Shown: positions 25,471 through 33,898 of the stretch, piece after piece
Numbering within the stretch: position 1 is the stretch's first letter
How the letters are laid out: each line of letters starts with the position of its first letter
Assembly (NCBI RefSeq): GCF_022815725.1
Contig: NZ_JALGRF010000001.1
Location: 1,178,001-1,242,000 of the forward strand
Direction of reading: 5' to 3'
DNA length: 64,000 nt
Source of the DNA: Streptomyces sp. APSN-46.1
Lineage (GTDB): Bacteria; Actinomycetota; Actinomycetes; Streptomycetales; Streptomycetaceae
Translations under genes and position numbers: made by a program
The notes under the pieces: model-generated
Told to the model about the DNA's origin: nothing
The model's input: the letters and a program-made list of their open reading frames with translations, nothing else
Databases searched by the model: none

Positions 25471-26298
25471 GTGCCCGTGACCCCGAAGCCCCGGACGCTG
25501 TACGAACGGCTCCAGGCCTCCCACGTCGGGCTGGCCTGGAGCCGTGGGCGTGAGATGGAGCTGATGCACCGGGCCATGGGCTTCGCCGCCCTCGGGTTCC
25601 TCACCCTCGTGCCGCTGCTGGTGGTCGTCGCGGCCGCCTCCCCCGGCAGCGGCTCGGGCTTCGGCCGCTGGCTCGGCCAGGCCCTCGGCGTGGCGGAGTT
25701 CTCACGGGCGCGGGTCGAGATGCTGTTCGGGGCAGCGGACCTGGCGCTGGAGCGGACCACCGCGTTCGGTCTGGCCGCCCTCGCCGTCTTCGGCCTCACC
25801 TTCGGCTCGGCGGTGCAGACCGGGTACGAGAAGGTCTGGGACCTGCCGACCGCCCGCTGGCACACCATGTGGCGGCACGTCATCTGGCTCGCGCTGCTGG
25901 TCTGCTACCTCGCACTGCTGGTGGAGATCCCCGCACCCTCGCACAACGCCGTCGGCACCGTCCTGGGCACCTCCGGCGACCTCCTCGGCACCTGCCTGTT
26001 CTTCTGGGGGTCCCAGCGGCTGCTGCTCGGCGGCCGGGTCCGCTGGCGGGCGCTGCTGCCGGGGGCGGTGGCGACCAGCCTCGGACTGCTCGGCCTGCGG
26101 GTCTTCTCGCAGCTGGTGTTCTCCCCACTGATCGCCTCCAACGCCGTGACGTACGGCCCCTTCGGCACCCTGCTGGTCGTCCAGTCCTGGCTGGTCGGCG
26201 TCGGCTTCGTCACGTACGGCGGAGCGCTCGTCGGGCGCATGGTCCACGAACACCTCACCCTCCGCCGCCTTCAGCACGCCGGCCTGCTCCCCGAGTGA
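25471..26298 (+). CDS. YihY/RNase BN-family membrane protein
   Basis: The protein is 275 residues from the GTG at 25471; a GTG at 25477 or 25432 is also possible and none has a strong ribosome site. It has about six membrane helices, beginning with MGFAALGFLTLVPLLVVVAA. Conserved blocks include GYEKVWDLPTARWHTMWRHV and ALLPGAVATSLGLLGLRVFSQLVF. The family was once called ribonuclease BN but is now viewed as membrane proteins of unclear role. Confidence 0.8.
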   Translation: MPVTPKPRTLYERLQASHVGLAWSRGREMELMHRAMGFAALGFLTLVPLLVVVAAASPGSGSGFGRWLGQALGVAEFSRARVEMLFGAADLALERTTAFGLAALAVFGLTFGSAVQTGYEKVWDLPTARWHTMWRHVIWLALLVCYLALLVEIPAPSHNAVGTVLGTSGDLLGTCLFFWGSQRLLLGGRVRWRALLPGAVATSLGLLGLRVFSQLVFSPLIASNAVTYGPFGTLLVVQSWLVGVGFVTYGGALVGRMVHEHLTLRRLQHAGLLPE

Positions 26299-26319
26299 GG
26301 CCCGGCCCCCCGCCCCGGC

Positions 26320-26577
26320 TCAGCCGAGCCGCAGGTCGATGAACGGCACGGTGTCCCCGGGCAGCAGGTACCGCTCCACCTCGACGAACCCGTGGCCCAC
26401 CGCGAACCGCAGCCCGTCCGGGTTCGACTCCAGCACCACCGTCTCGATGACCTCCGCACGCTCACGCACCTCGTCGAGCGTCAGGGGGGCGGTGGGGATG
26501 ATCAGGTTGTGGACGTGCCGCCAGTCCCGCAGCACAGCTCTGTCGCCGTCCACCTGTTCCATATGAAGATCGTTCAT
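26320..26577 (-). pseudogene. GNAT acetyltransferase with an internal in-frame deletion
   Basis: From the ATG at 26577 the product is 85 residues. The first part (MEQVDGDRAVLRDWRHVHNLIIPTAPLTLDEVRERA) is a GNAT N-terminus. It runs directly into EVIETVVLESNPDGLRFAVGHGFVEVERYLLPGDTVPFIDLRL, a GNAT C-terminus. A normal family member has about 60 more residues between these, including the acetyl-CoA loop (RxxGxG/A), which is absent here. The frame is kept, so a short protein may still be made, but acetyl transfer should be lost. This reading comes from recalled family sequences. Confidence 0.65.
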
Positions 26578-26747
26578 CGCAGCAGGGAACCGCTCGCGCC
26601 GCGAGGCGTCAAGGGCCGGAGCAGCGGGATACCAAACGGGATGTTGACAGATCATCGGCTCACCTGCGTGAGTGTGGGGGCACGGAAGCACCGCCGGCCC
26701 CATTTCACGGGCAACCTCGGCCAGTCACTGGCTACTTGGGAGGTACG

Positions 26748-29255
26748 TTGCGCTCTTTCGATGGACACCGCCGCACCCGCCCGCTCCTCCGTCACGTCGC
26801 CCTCACCGGCGCCGCCCTGCTCGCCGCCACGGCCGCGATACCGCAGGCCGCGGTCGCCGCGTCGGCTTCCGACGCGGCGGACGGCGGCCCCGCCGGAGGC
26901 GGTCTCTCCGCCGTCATCCGGTACACCGAGAACGGCATCCCGCACATACGCGCGAAGGACTACGCGCACCTCGGGTTCGGCACCGGCTGGGCCCAGGCGG
27001 CGGACCAGGTCTGCGTTCTCGCCGACGGGTTCGTGACCGTGGCCGGTGAGCGTTCGCGCTGGTTCGGCGCCGACGCGGTGACCGACGGCGCGCTCTCCTC
27101 GGCCGCCAAGAACCTCTCCAGCGATCTCTACTTCAAGGGCGTACGGGAGTCCGGCACGGTCGAGATGCTCCTGGCCTCGCCCGCCCCGGCCGGGCCCAGC
27201 GAGGACGTCAAGGAGCTGATGCGCGGCTGGGCCGCCGGATACAACGCGTGGCTGGCCCAGAACAAGATCTCCGATCCGGCCTGCGAGGGCGCCGCCTGGG
27301 TGCGCCCGGTCAGCACCACCGACGTGGCCGCGCGCGCCTTCGCGGTGTCCGTGCTCGGCGGGCAGGGGCGCGGCGTCGACGGGATCACGGCGGCCCAGCC
27401 GCCGGGCCGGGCAGCGGTCCCTACGGCGGCCCCGTCCCCAGCCGATCCGGGCATCGATCCGGCACCTGACCCGGCAGCCGACCCGTCGCCCGACCCGGCG
27501 GCCGCCGCCGAGGCCGCGCAGGCCTTCTTCGACACCACCCGCTACGACAGGGGCTCCAACGCGGTCGCCTTCGCCGGCTCCACCACGGCGTCCGGCGGCG
27601 GCCTGCTGCTCGGCAACCCGCACTACCCCTGGCAGGGCGGACGCCGGTTCTGGCAGTCGCAGCAGACCATCCCCGGCGAGCTGAACGTGTCGGGCGGATC
27701 CCTGCTCGGCACGCCGGTGGTGAACATCGGCTTCAACGAGAAGGCCGCCTGGAGCCACACCGTGGCCACCGGCACCCCCGTGAACCTCCACCAGCTGGCC
27801 CTGGACCCGGCCGACCCGACCACCTACCTGGTCGACGGGAAACCCGAGAGGATGACCGAACGCAAGGTCAGCGTCCAGGTGGCGGAGGGGAATCCGGTCA
27901 CCCGCTCCCAGTGGTGGACCCGCTACGGCCCCGTCATCACGGGCCTCGGCCCGGGCCTGCCGCTGCCCTGGACGGCCGGCACGGCGTACGCGCTGAACGA
28001 CCCCAACGCCGCGAACCTCCGCGGCGCCGACACCGCCCTCGCCCTGGGCAAGGCCCGCTCGGTCGCCGGGATCCAGGACGCGCTGAAGCGTACGCAGGGC
28101 CTGCCCTGGGTCAACACCATCGCCGCGGACGAGGCGGGCGGCACGCTCTTCACCCAGTCCCAGGTGCTCCCGCGGATCACCGACGAGCTCGCCGCCCGCT
28201 GTTCCACCCCGCTCGGCAAGGCCACGTACCCCGCCTCCGGGCTCGCGGTGCTCGACGGCTCGCGCGGTGACTGCGCGCTCGGCACGGACCCGGACGCGGT
28301 GCAGCCGGGCGTCTTCGGCCCGGGCAAGGCGCCGACGCTGCGCGACGCCCCGTACGCCGAGAACTCCAACGACAGCGCCTGGCTGGCCAACGCCGACCGG
28401 CCGCTGACCGGCTACGAGCGGATCTGGGGCAATGTCGGCACGCCGCGCTCGCTGCGTACCCGCGGCGCGGTCGAGGACGTGGCGGGAATGGCCGCGAAGG
28501 GCTGGCTGACGGTGGCCGACCTGCAGAAGCAGCAGTTCGCGAACCGGGTACCCGCCGGTGACCTGGCGGCGGCCGACGCCGCGAAGGCCTGCTCCGCGCT
28601 GCCCGGCGGCACGGCGACGGCGAGCGACGGGGCGGCGGTGGACGTCTCCGCGGCCTGCGGAGTGCTCGCGGCCTGGGACCGTACGGCGAACACCGCCAGC
28701 CGGGGCGCGCTCCTCTTCGACCGGTTCTGGCGGAAGCTGACGGCGGGCACACCGGCCAAGGACCTGTGGCTGGTGCCGTTCTCACCGGCCGATCCGGTAC
28801 GGACGCCCCGTACGCTCAACCGGGCGGCACCCGGCATCGGGCGGGCCCTCGCGGACATGGTCACCGAGCTCAAGGCGGCCGGGATCGCGCTCGACGCCCC
28901 GCTGGGCGAGCACCAGTTCGTGGTGCGCGGCGGCCGGAAACTGCCGGTGGGCGGCGGCACGGAGGCACTCGGCGTCTGGAACAAGATCGAGGCGCCGTGG
29001 AACGCGGCGAGCGGCGGCTACCCGGACGTCGTGCACGGCTCCAGCCACATCCAGGCGGTCGGCTGGGACGGCGGGCGCTGCCCGGTGGCGCGCACGCTGC
29101 TGACGTACAGCCAGTCCTCGAATCCGAACTCGCCGTACCACGCCGACCAGACGGGCCTCTTCTCCGAGGAGCGCTGGGTGAAGGCACGGTTCTGCGAGCG
29201 GGACATCCTCACCTCGCCGAAGCTGAAGGTGGTCTGGCCGCGCGAGCGGCGCTGA
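26748..29255 (+). CDS. Secreted penicillin acylase-family Ntn hydrolase
   Basis: The protein is 835 residues from the TTG at 26748, with GGGAGG four bases upstream; the longer TTG start at 26736 would place that site inside the gene. A signal peptide (LLRHVALTGAALLAATAAIPQAAVA) targets it outside. Autoprocessing should expose Ser270 in DRG|SNAVAF as the beta-subunit nucleophile. The spacer before it is Pro/Asp-rich (PADPGIDPAPDPAADPSPDP). Relatives include aculeacin A and acyl-homoserine-lactone acylases. It may remove acyl chains from lipopeptides, quorum signals or penicillins; the substrate cannot be read from sequence. Confidence 0.88.
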   Translation: MRSFDGHRRTRPLLRHVALTGAALLAATAAIPQAAVAASASDAADGGPAGGGLSAVIRYTENGIPHIRAKDYAHLGFGTGWAQAADQVCVLADGFVTVAGERSRWFGADAVTDGALSSAAKNLSSDLYFKGVRESGTVEMLLASPAPAGPSEDVKELMRGWAAGYNAWLAQNKISDPACEGAAWVRPVSTTDVAARAFAVSVLGGQGRGVDGITAAQPPGRAAVPTAAPSPADPGIDPAPDPAADPSPDPAAAAEAAQAFFDTTRYDRGSNAVAFAGSTTASGGGLLLGNPHYPWQGGRRFWQSQQTIPGELNVSGGSLLGTPVVNIGFNEKAAWSHTVATGTPVNLHQLALDPADPTTYLVDGKPERMTERKVSVQVAEGNPVTRSQWWTRYGPVITGLGPGLPLPWTAGTAYALNDPNAANLRGADTALALGKARSVAGIQDALKRTQGLPWVNTIAADEAGGTLFTQSQVLPRITDELAARCSTPLGKATYPASGLAVLDGSRGDCALGTDPDAVQPGVFGPGKAPTLRDAPYAENSNDSAWLANADRPLTGYERIWGNVGTPRSLRTRGAVEDVAGMAAKGWLTVADLQKQQFANRVPAGDLAAADAAKACSALPGGTATASDGAAVDVSAACGVLAAWDRTANTASRGALLFDRFWRKLTAGTPAKDLWLVPFSPADPVRTPRTLNRAAPGIGRALADMVTELKAAGIALDAPLGEHQFVVRGGRKLPVGGGTEALGVWNKIEAPWNAASGGYPDVVHGSSHIQAVGWDGGRCPVARTLLTYSQSSNPNSPYHADQTGLFSEERWVKARFCERDILTSPKLKVVWPRERR

Positions 29256-29258
29256 CCC

Positions 29259-29291
29259 GACGGCGAGGACGACGGCGAGGACGACGGCGAC
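29259..29291. repeat. 12-bp tandem repeat, 2.75 copies
   Basis: GACGGCGAGGAC occurs twice, then GACGGCGAC. It follows the acylase stop by three bases in a GC-rich region with several possible hairpins, and may be part of the terminator. Confidence 0.8.
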
Positions 29292-29366
29292 GGCGGCCGG
29301 GCGACGGAGACACCGCCGGGCCGCCGGGCCGCCCCGGCCGCCGGGCCCCCTCACCGCCCTTGCGGC

Positions 29367-30494
29367 TCAGGGGCTGACGGCGAGGAACAAGTACGCGGCC
29401 AGCAGGACGAGGTGGACTCCGCCCTGGAGCAGGGTGGCCCGGCCCGGGGCGATGGTGAGGACGCTGACCACGACGGTGAGGGCCAGCAGGACCATGTGGA
29501 CCGGACCGAGGCCGAGCAGCAGGGGGCCGGAGAGCCAGACAGAGGCGAGGGCGATGGCCGGGATGGTCAGGCCGATGCTGGCGATGGCGGAGCCGTAGGC
29601 GAGGTTGAGGCTGGTCTGGACGCGGTCGAGGCGGGCGGCGCGCACGGCGGCCAGGGTTTCGGGGGCGAGCACGAGCAGGGCGATGATCACACCGACGACG
29701 GCGTGGGGCAGGCCCGCGCGGGCGACGCCCGCCTCGATGGTCGGGGAGACGGCCTTGGCGTTGCCGACGACGGCGACGAGCGCGACGAGCAGCAGGCCGA
29801 GGCTGGTCAGGGCGGCCCGGGCGGTGGGCGGCGCGGCGTGGCCCTCGTCCTCGGGGGCCGGATGGCCGGCGGCGCGGTGCCGGTCGGCAGTGCTGTCCAC
29901 GGGCAGGAAGTAGTCCCGGTGGCGGACGGTCTGGACGGTGATGAACACCCCGTACAGGCAGAGCGAGGCCACGGCGGCGAAGGCGAGTTGGGCGGTGGAG
30001 AACTCGGGGCCGGGCTTGCTGGTGGTGAACGTGGGCAGCACGAGGCTGAGCGTGGCGAGCGTCGCGACGGTGGCGAGGGCCGTGCCGGATCCCTCGGCGT
30101 TGAAGACGGCGACCCGGTTGCGCAGCGCGCCGACGAGGAGCGACAGGCCGACGATGCCGTTGCAGGTGATCATGACGGCGGCGAAGACGGTGTCGCGGGC
30201 GAGCGAGGCGGTCTTGTCGCCGCCGTCGGCCATCAGCGTGACGATGAGGGCCACTTCGATGACGGTGACGGCGACGGCGAGGACGAGCGAGCCGAAGGGT
30301 TCGCCGACCCGGTGGGCGACGACCTCGGCGTGGTGGACGGCCGCCAGCACCGCGCCGCCGAGGCAGAGGGCGACCAGCGCCACCGCGACCGGGGGAAGAT
30401 CACGTCCCCAGCTGAACACGAGCGCGACGAGCGCCACCACGGGGACCACGACGGTCCAGTCGGTCAGGGGTGAGTTGCTCATCTTCGTGCGCAT
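29367..30494 (-). CDS. chaA: ChaA-type Ca2+/H+ (Na+/H+) antiporter
   Basis: The protein is 375 residues from the ATG at 30494 (an ATG at 30482 is also possible), close to the family's usual 366. It has about eleven membrane helices. The two alpha repeats are visible as VAHRVGEPFGSLVLAVAVTVIEVALIVTLM and LPHAVVGVIIALLVLAPETLAAVRAAR, with the buried acidic residues. A charged cytoplasmic loop (DSTADRHRAAGHPAPEDEGHAAPP) sits between them. It exports Ca2+ or Na+ using protons. Confidence 0.88.
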   Translation of the reverse strand: MRTKMSNSPLTDWTVVVPVVALVALVFSWGRDLPPVAVALVALCLGGAVLAAVHHAEVVAHRVGEPFGSLVLAVAVTVIEVALIVTLMADGGDKTASLARDTVFAAVMITCNGIVGLSLLVGALRNRVAVFNAEGSGTALATVATLATLSLVLPTFTTSKPGPEFSTAQLAFAAVASLCLYGVFITVQTVRHRDYFLPVDSTADRHRAAGHPAPEDEGHAAPPTARAALTSLGLLLVALVAVVGNAKAVSPTIEAGVARAGLPHAVVGVIIALLVLAPETLAAVRAARLDRVQTSLNLAYGSAIASIGLTIPAIALASVWLSGPLLLGLGPVHMVLLALTVVVSVLTIAPGRATLLQGGVHLVLLAAYLFLAVSP

Positions 30495-30596
30495 ATCACC
30501 CAAACTGCCAGACCCGTCCCGCGAGTGCGGTGCGCGGCACGACGACGACTTCCACGGGCTGTTCAGCACCGGGGCGCCGGCGGAAGAAACGGGGCT

Positions 30597-30950
30597 CTAG
30601 ACGAGCCGGCGCCGGGCGGACTCCACGATGTCGTCGAGCGTCGCGTTGAAGGCGATCGCCGCGTCGGGCGCGTGGCGGCGTACCAGGTTCACGATCTGCT
30701 CGAACAGAGGCAGGAGTTCCGGCGTCTTGCGGATCCCGCCTCCCACCACGACGACGTCCCAGGGGCGTTCGGTCAGCGCTGCGGTGATCACGGACTCGGC
30801 CGAACCGTCGAAGACGATCAGCGCCATGGCGGCGTCGATGCCGTGCTCGCCGAACCGGGCGAGTTCCTGGTCGAGGGACGCGCGGAAGGCCCCCGCGTCG
30901 AGGGTGGGTACCGCCTCGGGGTCTATGCCGAGCACAAGCGCAGAAGTCAT
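30597..30950 (-). CDS. Conserved hypothetical protein, 117 aa
   Basis: This small soluble protein has a Rossmann-like look: MALIVFDGSAESVITAAL, PWDVVVVGGGIRKTPELLPLFEQIVNLVRRHAPDAAIAFN. No catalytic motif is evident. The gene stands alone between chaA (same strand, 102 bp away) and the fadD terminator. The family seems common in Streptomyces, but I know no function. Confidence 0.8.
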   Translation of the reverse strand: MTSALVLGIDPEAVPTLDAGAFRASLDQELARFGEHGIDAAMALIVFDGSAESVITAALTERPWDVVVVGGGIRKTPELLPLFEQIVNLVRRHAPDAAIAFNATLDDIVESARRRLV

Positions 30951-30973
30951 GCCGCAAGCCTACTCAGCAGCCC

Positions 30974-30999
30974 TGCCCTGCCCGTTGGCGGGCAGGGCA
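30974..30999. terminator. Strong hairpin downstream of the fadD gene
   Basis: TGCCCTGCCCG and CGGGCAGGGCA form a perfect 11-bp stem with loop TTGG. It lies 74 bp past the stop of the acyl-CoA synthetase gene on the minus strand and just before the next gene. Confidence 0.75.
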
Positions 31000-31000
31000 C

Positions 31001-31040
31001 GCACGGCAGCAGGGCAGCACGGCAGCACGGCAGCACGGCA
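31001..31040. repeat. 8-bp tandem repeat, five copies
   Basis: GCACGGCA occurs five times head to tail, with the second copy altered (GCAGGGCA). It abuts the hairpin at 30974-30999 and precedes the end of the fadD gene. Confidence 0.88.
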
Positions 31041-31072
31041 GGGAAGTCCTCGCACGGCTCCGCAGCGGTACT

Positions 31073-32644
31073 TCACATCGCGCGCTCGTGGCCCTCCCAG
31101 TACGGGTCGCGCAGCCGCCGCTTGTACAGCTTGCCGTTCGGGTCGCGCGGCATCGTCTCGATGAAGTCGACCGTCCTGGGCCGCTTGTAGGCCGCCAGCT
31201 GCCGCTCGCAGTGGTGCATGATCTCGGCGGCCAGCGCGGCACTCGCGGCGAAGCCCTCCGCCGGTTCGATGACCGCCTTGACCTCCTCGCCCCAGTCGGC
31301 GTGCGGAATGCCGAAGGCGGCGGCGTCGGCGACCGCCGGGTGGGTGAGGAGCGCGGACTCGATCTCGGCGGGATAGATGTTGACGCCGCCCGAGATGATC
31401 ATGTCGATCTTGCGGTCCCGGAGGAAGAGGTAGCCCTCCTCGTCCATCAGGCCGAGGTCCCCGACCGTGAAGAAGTCGCCGATGCGGTTCTTCCTCGTCT
31501 TGCACTCGTCCTTGTGGTAGCTGAAGCCGCCGGTGTTCATCTTCAGGTAGACGGTGCCCAGTTCACCGGGCGGCAGCCGGTTGCCGTCGTCGTCGAAGAT
31601 GGCGAGTTCGCTGATCGGCCAGGCCTTCCCGACCGTTCCCGGCTTCTTCAGCCAGTCCTCGGCGGTGGCGAAGGCGCCGCCGCCCTCGCTCGCCGCGTAG
31701 TACTCCTCCACGCAGGTGCCCCACCAGTCGATCATCGCCCGCTTGACGTGGTCGGGGCAGGGCGCGGCCCCGTGGATGGCGTGCCGCATCGAGGAGACGT
31801 CGTAGGCGTCCTTGGTCTCCTGCGGGAGCGCGAGGAGCCGGTGGAACTGGGTCGGGACCATGTGGGTGTGCGTGCACGCGTGGTCGTCGATCAGGCGCAG
31901 CATCTCCTGCGGCGCCCACTTGTCCATCAGCACCAGCGGATGTCCGATGTGCAGGGAAGCGCCCGCGAATTGGAGCACGGCGGTGTGGTACAGCGGCGAG
32001 CAGACCAGGTGGACGTTGCCGTCGAAGGGCCGGATGCCGAAGATGCCGAGGAAGCCGCCGAGGTGGGTCTCCTCCGGGAGTTTGCCGGGCAGCGGGCGGC
32101 GGATGCCGCGCGGCCGGCCGGTGGTGCCGGAGGTGTAGTTCATGACCCAGCCGAGGGTGCGGTCCTCGGGGGCCGTCCCGGGCCGTCCGTCGAGGAGTTC
32201 GCCGTACGGGCGGAAGCCCGCGACCGCTCCGACGGCGTAGCGGTGGCTCGCGGGGAGGCCCGCCTCGTCGGCCGCGGCGGTGGCGGCGTCGGCGAAGCGC
32301 TCGTGGGCGATGAGGACCTTGGCGCCGGAGTCGGAGACGATCCAGGCGATCTCGGGGCCGACGAGGTGGTGGTTGACCGGGACGAGGTAGAAGCCGGCCT
32401 GGGAGGCGGCGAGATAGGCGGTGAAGAACTCGACGCCGTTGGGGAGGACGACGGCGAAGACGTCGCCCTTCTCCAGCCCGGCGGCGCGCAGGCCGTGGAC
32501 GAGGCGGTTGACGTCGGCGTGCAGCCGGCCGGCGCTCCACCGCTCGCCTTCGGGGGTGATCAGTACGGTGCGGTCCGGATCGGCGGCGGCCTGGGCCCAA
32601 AAGCCCTTGGGGGCCGACGGGTTGTCTGTCATCGTGCTGCTCAC
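31073..32644 (-). CDS. Acyl-CoA synthetase (ANL superfamily, FadD)
   Basis: The protein is 523 residues from the GTG at 32644, three bases after the upstream stop; an ATG at 32632 has better spacing from AGGAG (519 residues). The P-loop is NYTSGTTGRPRGIRRP. Later motifs are EYYAASEGGG, VGDLGLMDEEGYLFLRDRKIDMIISGGVNIYPAEIE, and the catalytic Lys in RDPNGKLYKRRLRDPYW. It resembles mycobacterial FadD4/FadD17-type ligases more than FadD19, but the substrate is open. It is co-transcribed with the nitronate monooxygenase gene and so probably under the palindrome at 33798. Confidence 0.82.
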   Translation of the reverse strand: MSSTMTDNPSAPKGFWAQAAADPDRTVLITPEGERWSAGRLHADVNRLVHGLRAAGLEKGDVFAVVLPNGVEFFTAYLAASQAGFYLVPVNHHLVGPEIAWIVSDSGAKVLIAHERFADAATAAADEAGLPASHRYAVGAVAGFRPYGELLDGRPGTAPEDRTLGWVMNYTSGTTGRPRGIRRPLPGKLPEETHLGGFLGIFGIRPFDGNVHLVCSPLYHTAVLQFAGASLHIGHPLVLMDKWAPQEMLRLIDDHACTHTHMVPTQFHRLLALPQETKDAYDVSSMRHAIHGAAPCPDHVKRAMIDWWGTCVEEYYAASEGGGAFATAEDWLKKPGTVGKAWPISELAIFDDDGNRLPPGELGTVYLKMNTGGFSYHKDECKTRKNRIGDFFTVGDLGLMDEEGYLFLRDRKIDMIISGGVNIYPAEIESALLTHPAVADAAAFGIPHADWGEEVKAVIEPAEGFAASAALAAEIMHHCERQLAAYKRPRTVDFIETMPRDPNGKLYKRRLRDPYWEGHERAM

Positions 32645-32647
32645 TCC

Positions 32648-33754
32648 TCAGGCCCGGCCGGCGATGCGGGTGATGCGGTCGATGGCGCGCTCGAAGCCGC
32701 TGGTGAGGTCGTCGAAGACGGCCTGGACGCTGCGTTCGGCGTTCATCCGGCCGACGATCTGGCCGACGGGGGTGCCGAGCAGCGGCTGGACCTCGTACTT
32801 CTGGATCCGGGAGACGGCCTCGGCCACCAGCAGCCCCTGGAGCGGCATGGGGAGCGCGCCGGGGCCGTCCGGATCGTCCCAGGCGTCGGTCCACTCGGTA
32901 CGCAGCTGGCGGGCGGGCTTGCCGGTGAGGGCGCGGGAGCGGACGGTGTCGCCGGAACCGGCGGCGAGCAGCTTCTCGGTGAGGGCGCGGGAGTGCAGCT
33001 CGGCCTCGGTGGTGGTGAGCCAGAGCGAGCCGAGCCAGGCGCCCTGGGCGCCGAGCGCGAGGCCGGCGGCGATCTGCTCGCCGCTGCCGATGCCGCCGGC
33101 GGCGAGGACGGGGAGCGGGGCGACGGCCTCGGCGATCTCGGGGACCAGGACCATCGTGGCGATGTCGCCGGTGTGGCCGCCGGCCTCGTAGCCCTGGGCG
33201 ACGACGATGTCGATGCCGGCCTCGGCGTGGCGGCGGGCGTGTTTGGCGCTGCCCGCGAGGGCGGCGACGAGGACGCCGTGGTCGTGGGCGCGCCGGATGA
33301 CATCGGCGGGCGGGGAACCGAGGGCGTTCGCCAGGAGTTTGATGGGGTAGTCGAAGGCGACGTCGAGCTGGTTGCGGGCGACCTGCTCCATCCAGCCGGT
33401 GATCCGCCAGCCGGAGGCCTCGCCTTCGGCGAGTTCGGGTACGTGGTGCTTGGCGAGGGTGTCGCGGACGAACTCGCGGTGCGCGGCCGGGATCATCGCC
33501 TCGATGTCGGCCTCGCTGATGCCGTCGACGGCCTTCTTGGCGGGCATGACGACGTCGAGGCCGTACGGCTTGCCCTCGGTGTGGTCCTGCATCCAGTCGA
33601 GGCCGCGTTTGAGGTCGTCGGGGTCGGTGTAGCGGACCGCGCCGAGTACGCCGAACCCGCCCGCGCGGGTGATGGCGGCGGCGACCGCCGGGAAGGGCGT
33701 GAAGCCGAAGATGGCGTGCTCGACTCCCAGTTTCTTGCTCAGCTCCGTCTCCAT
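32648..33754 (-). CDS. Nitronate monooxygenase-family flavoprotein
   Basis: The protein is 368 residues from the ATG at 33754 and is an FMN-binding TIM barrel. Visible motifs are FGFTPFPAVAAAITRAGGFGVLGAVR, DIVVAQGYEAGGHTGDIATMVLVPEI, VLAAGGIGSGEQIAAGLALGAQGAWLGSLWL. Members of this family in mycobacterial sterol regulons (for example Rv3553) are annotated as 2-nitropropane dioxygenases but may reduce enoyl-type substrates. It is the first gene of a two-gene operon with the FadD ligase. A TCTGAY-N5-RTCAGA operator lies 44 bp upstream. Confidence 0.82.
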   Translation of the reverse strand: METELSKKLGVEHAIFGFTPFPAVAAAITRAGGFGVLGAVRYTDPDDLKRGLDWMQDHTEGKPYGLDVVMPAKKAVDGISEADIEAMIPAAHREFVRDTLAKHHVPELAEGEASGWRITGWMEQVARNQLDVAFDYPIKLLANALGSPPADVIRRAHDHGVLVAALAGSAKHARRHAEAGIDIVVAQGYEAGGHTGDIATMVLVPEIAEAVAPLPVLAAGGIGSGEQIAAGLALGAQGAWLGSLWLTTTEAELHSRALTEKLLAAGSGDTVRSRALTGKPARQLRTEWTDAWDDPDGPGALPMPLQGLLVAEAVSRIQKYEVQPLLGTPVGQIVGRMNAERSVQAVFDDLTSGFERAIDRITRIAGRA

Positions 33755-33797
33755 GGGCCGCAGGATGCCGTAGCGCGGCGGCCGAGGGAAGAGATTT

Positions 33798-33814
33798 TCT
33801 GATGCTGTGTCAGA
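33798..33814. promoter_or_regulatory. Palindromic operator upstream of the nitronate monooxygenase operon
   Basis: TCTGAT-GCTGT-GTCAGA; 5 of 6 arm positions pair, with the same spacer length as the sites at 4694 and 19209. It lies 44-60 bp before the monooxygenase ATG, and 85 bp before the divergent serine hydrolase gene. Confidence 0.68.
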
Positions 33815-33898
33815 TTCTTTGACGGCCGGTTGATGCGGAGGGTGCGGAGCGTGCGGGCAGATACTTCGAGAGGGTGCGACGGCGTACGGGAGGCCGGC

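Noticed and set aside
29412..30473. Plus-strand frame opposite chaA (Gly/Asp/Glu-rich)
   Set aside because: Composition is that of an antisense frame; chaA has clear helices and motifs.
31001..31040. GCACGGCA array as a CRISPR
   Set aside because: The units are contiguous 8-mers with no spacers; none of the tandem arrays here has CRISPR structure.
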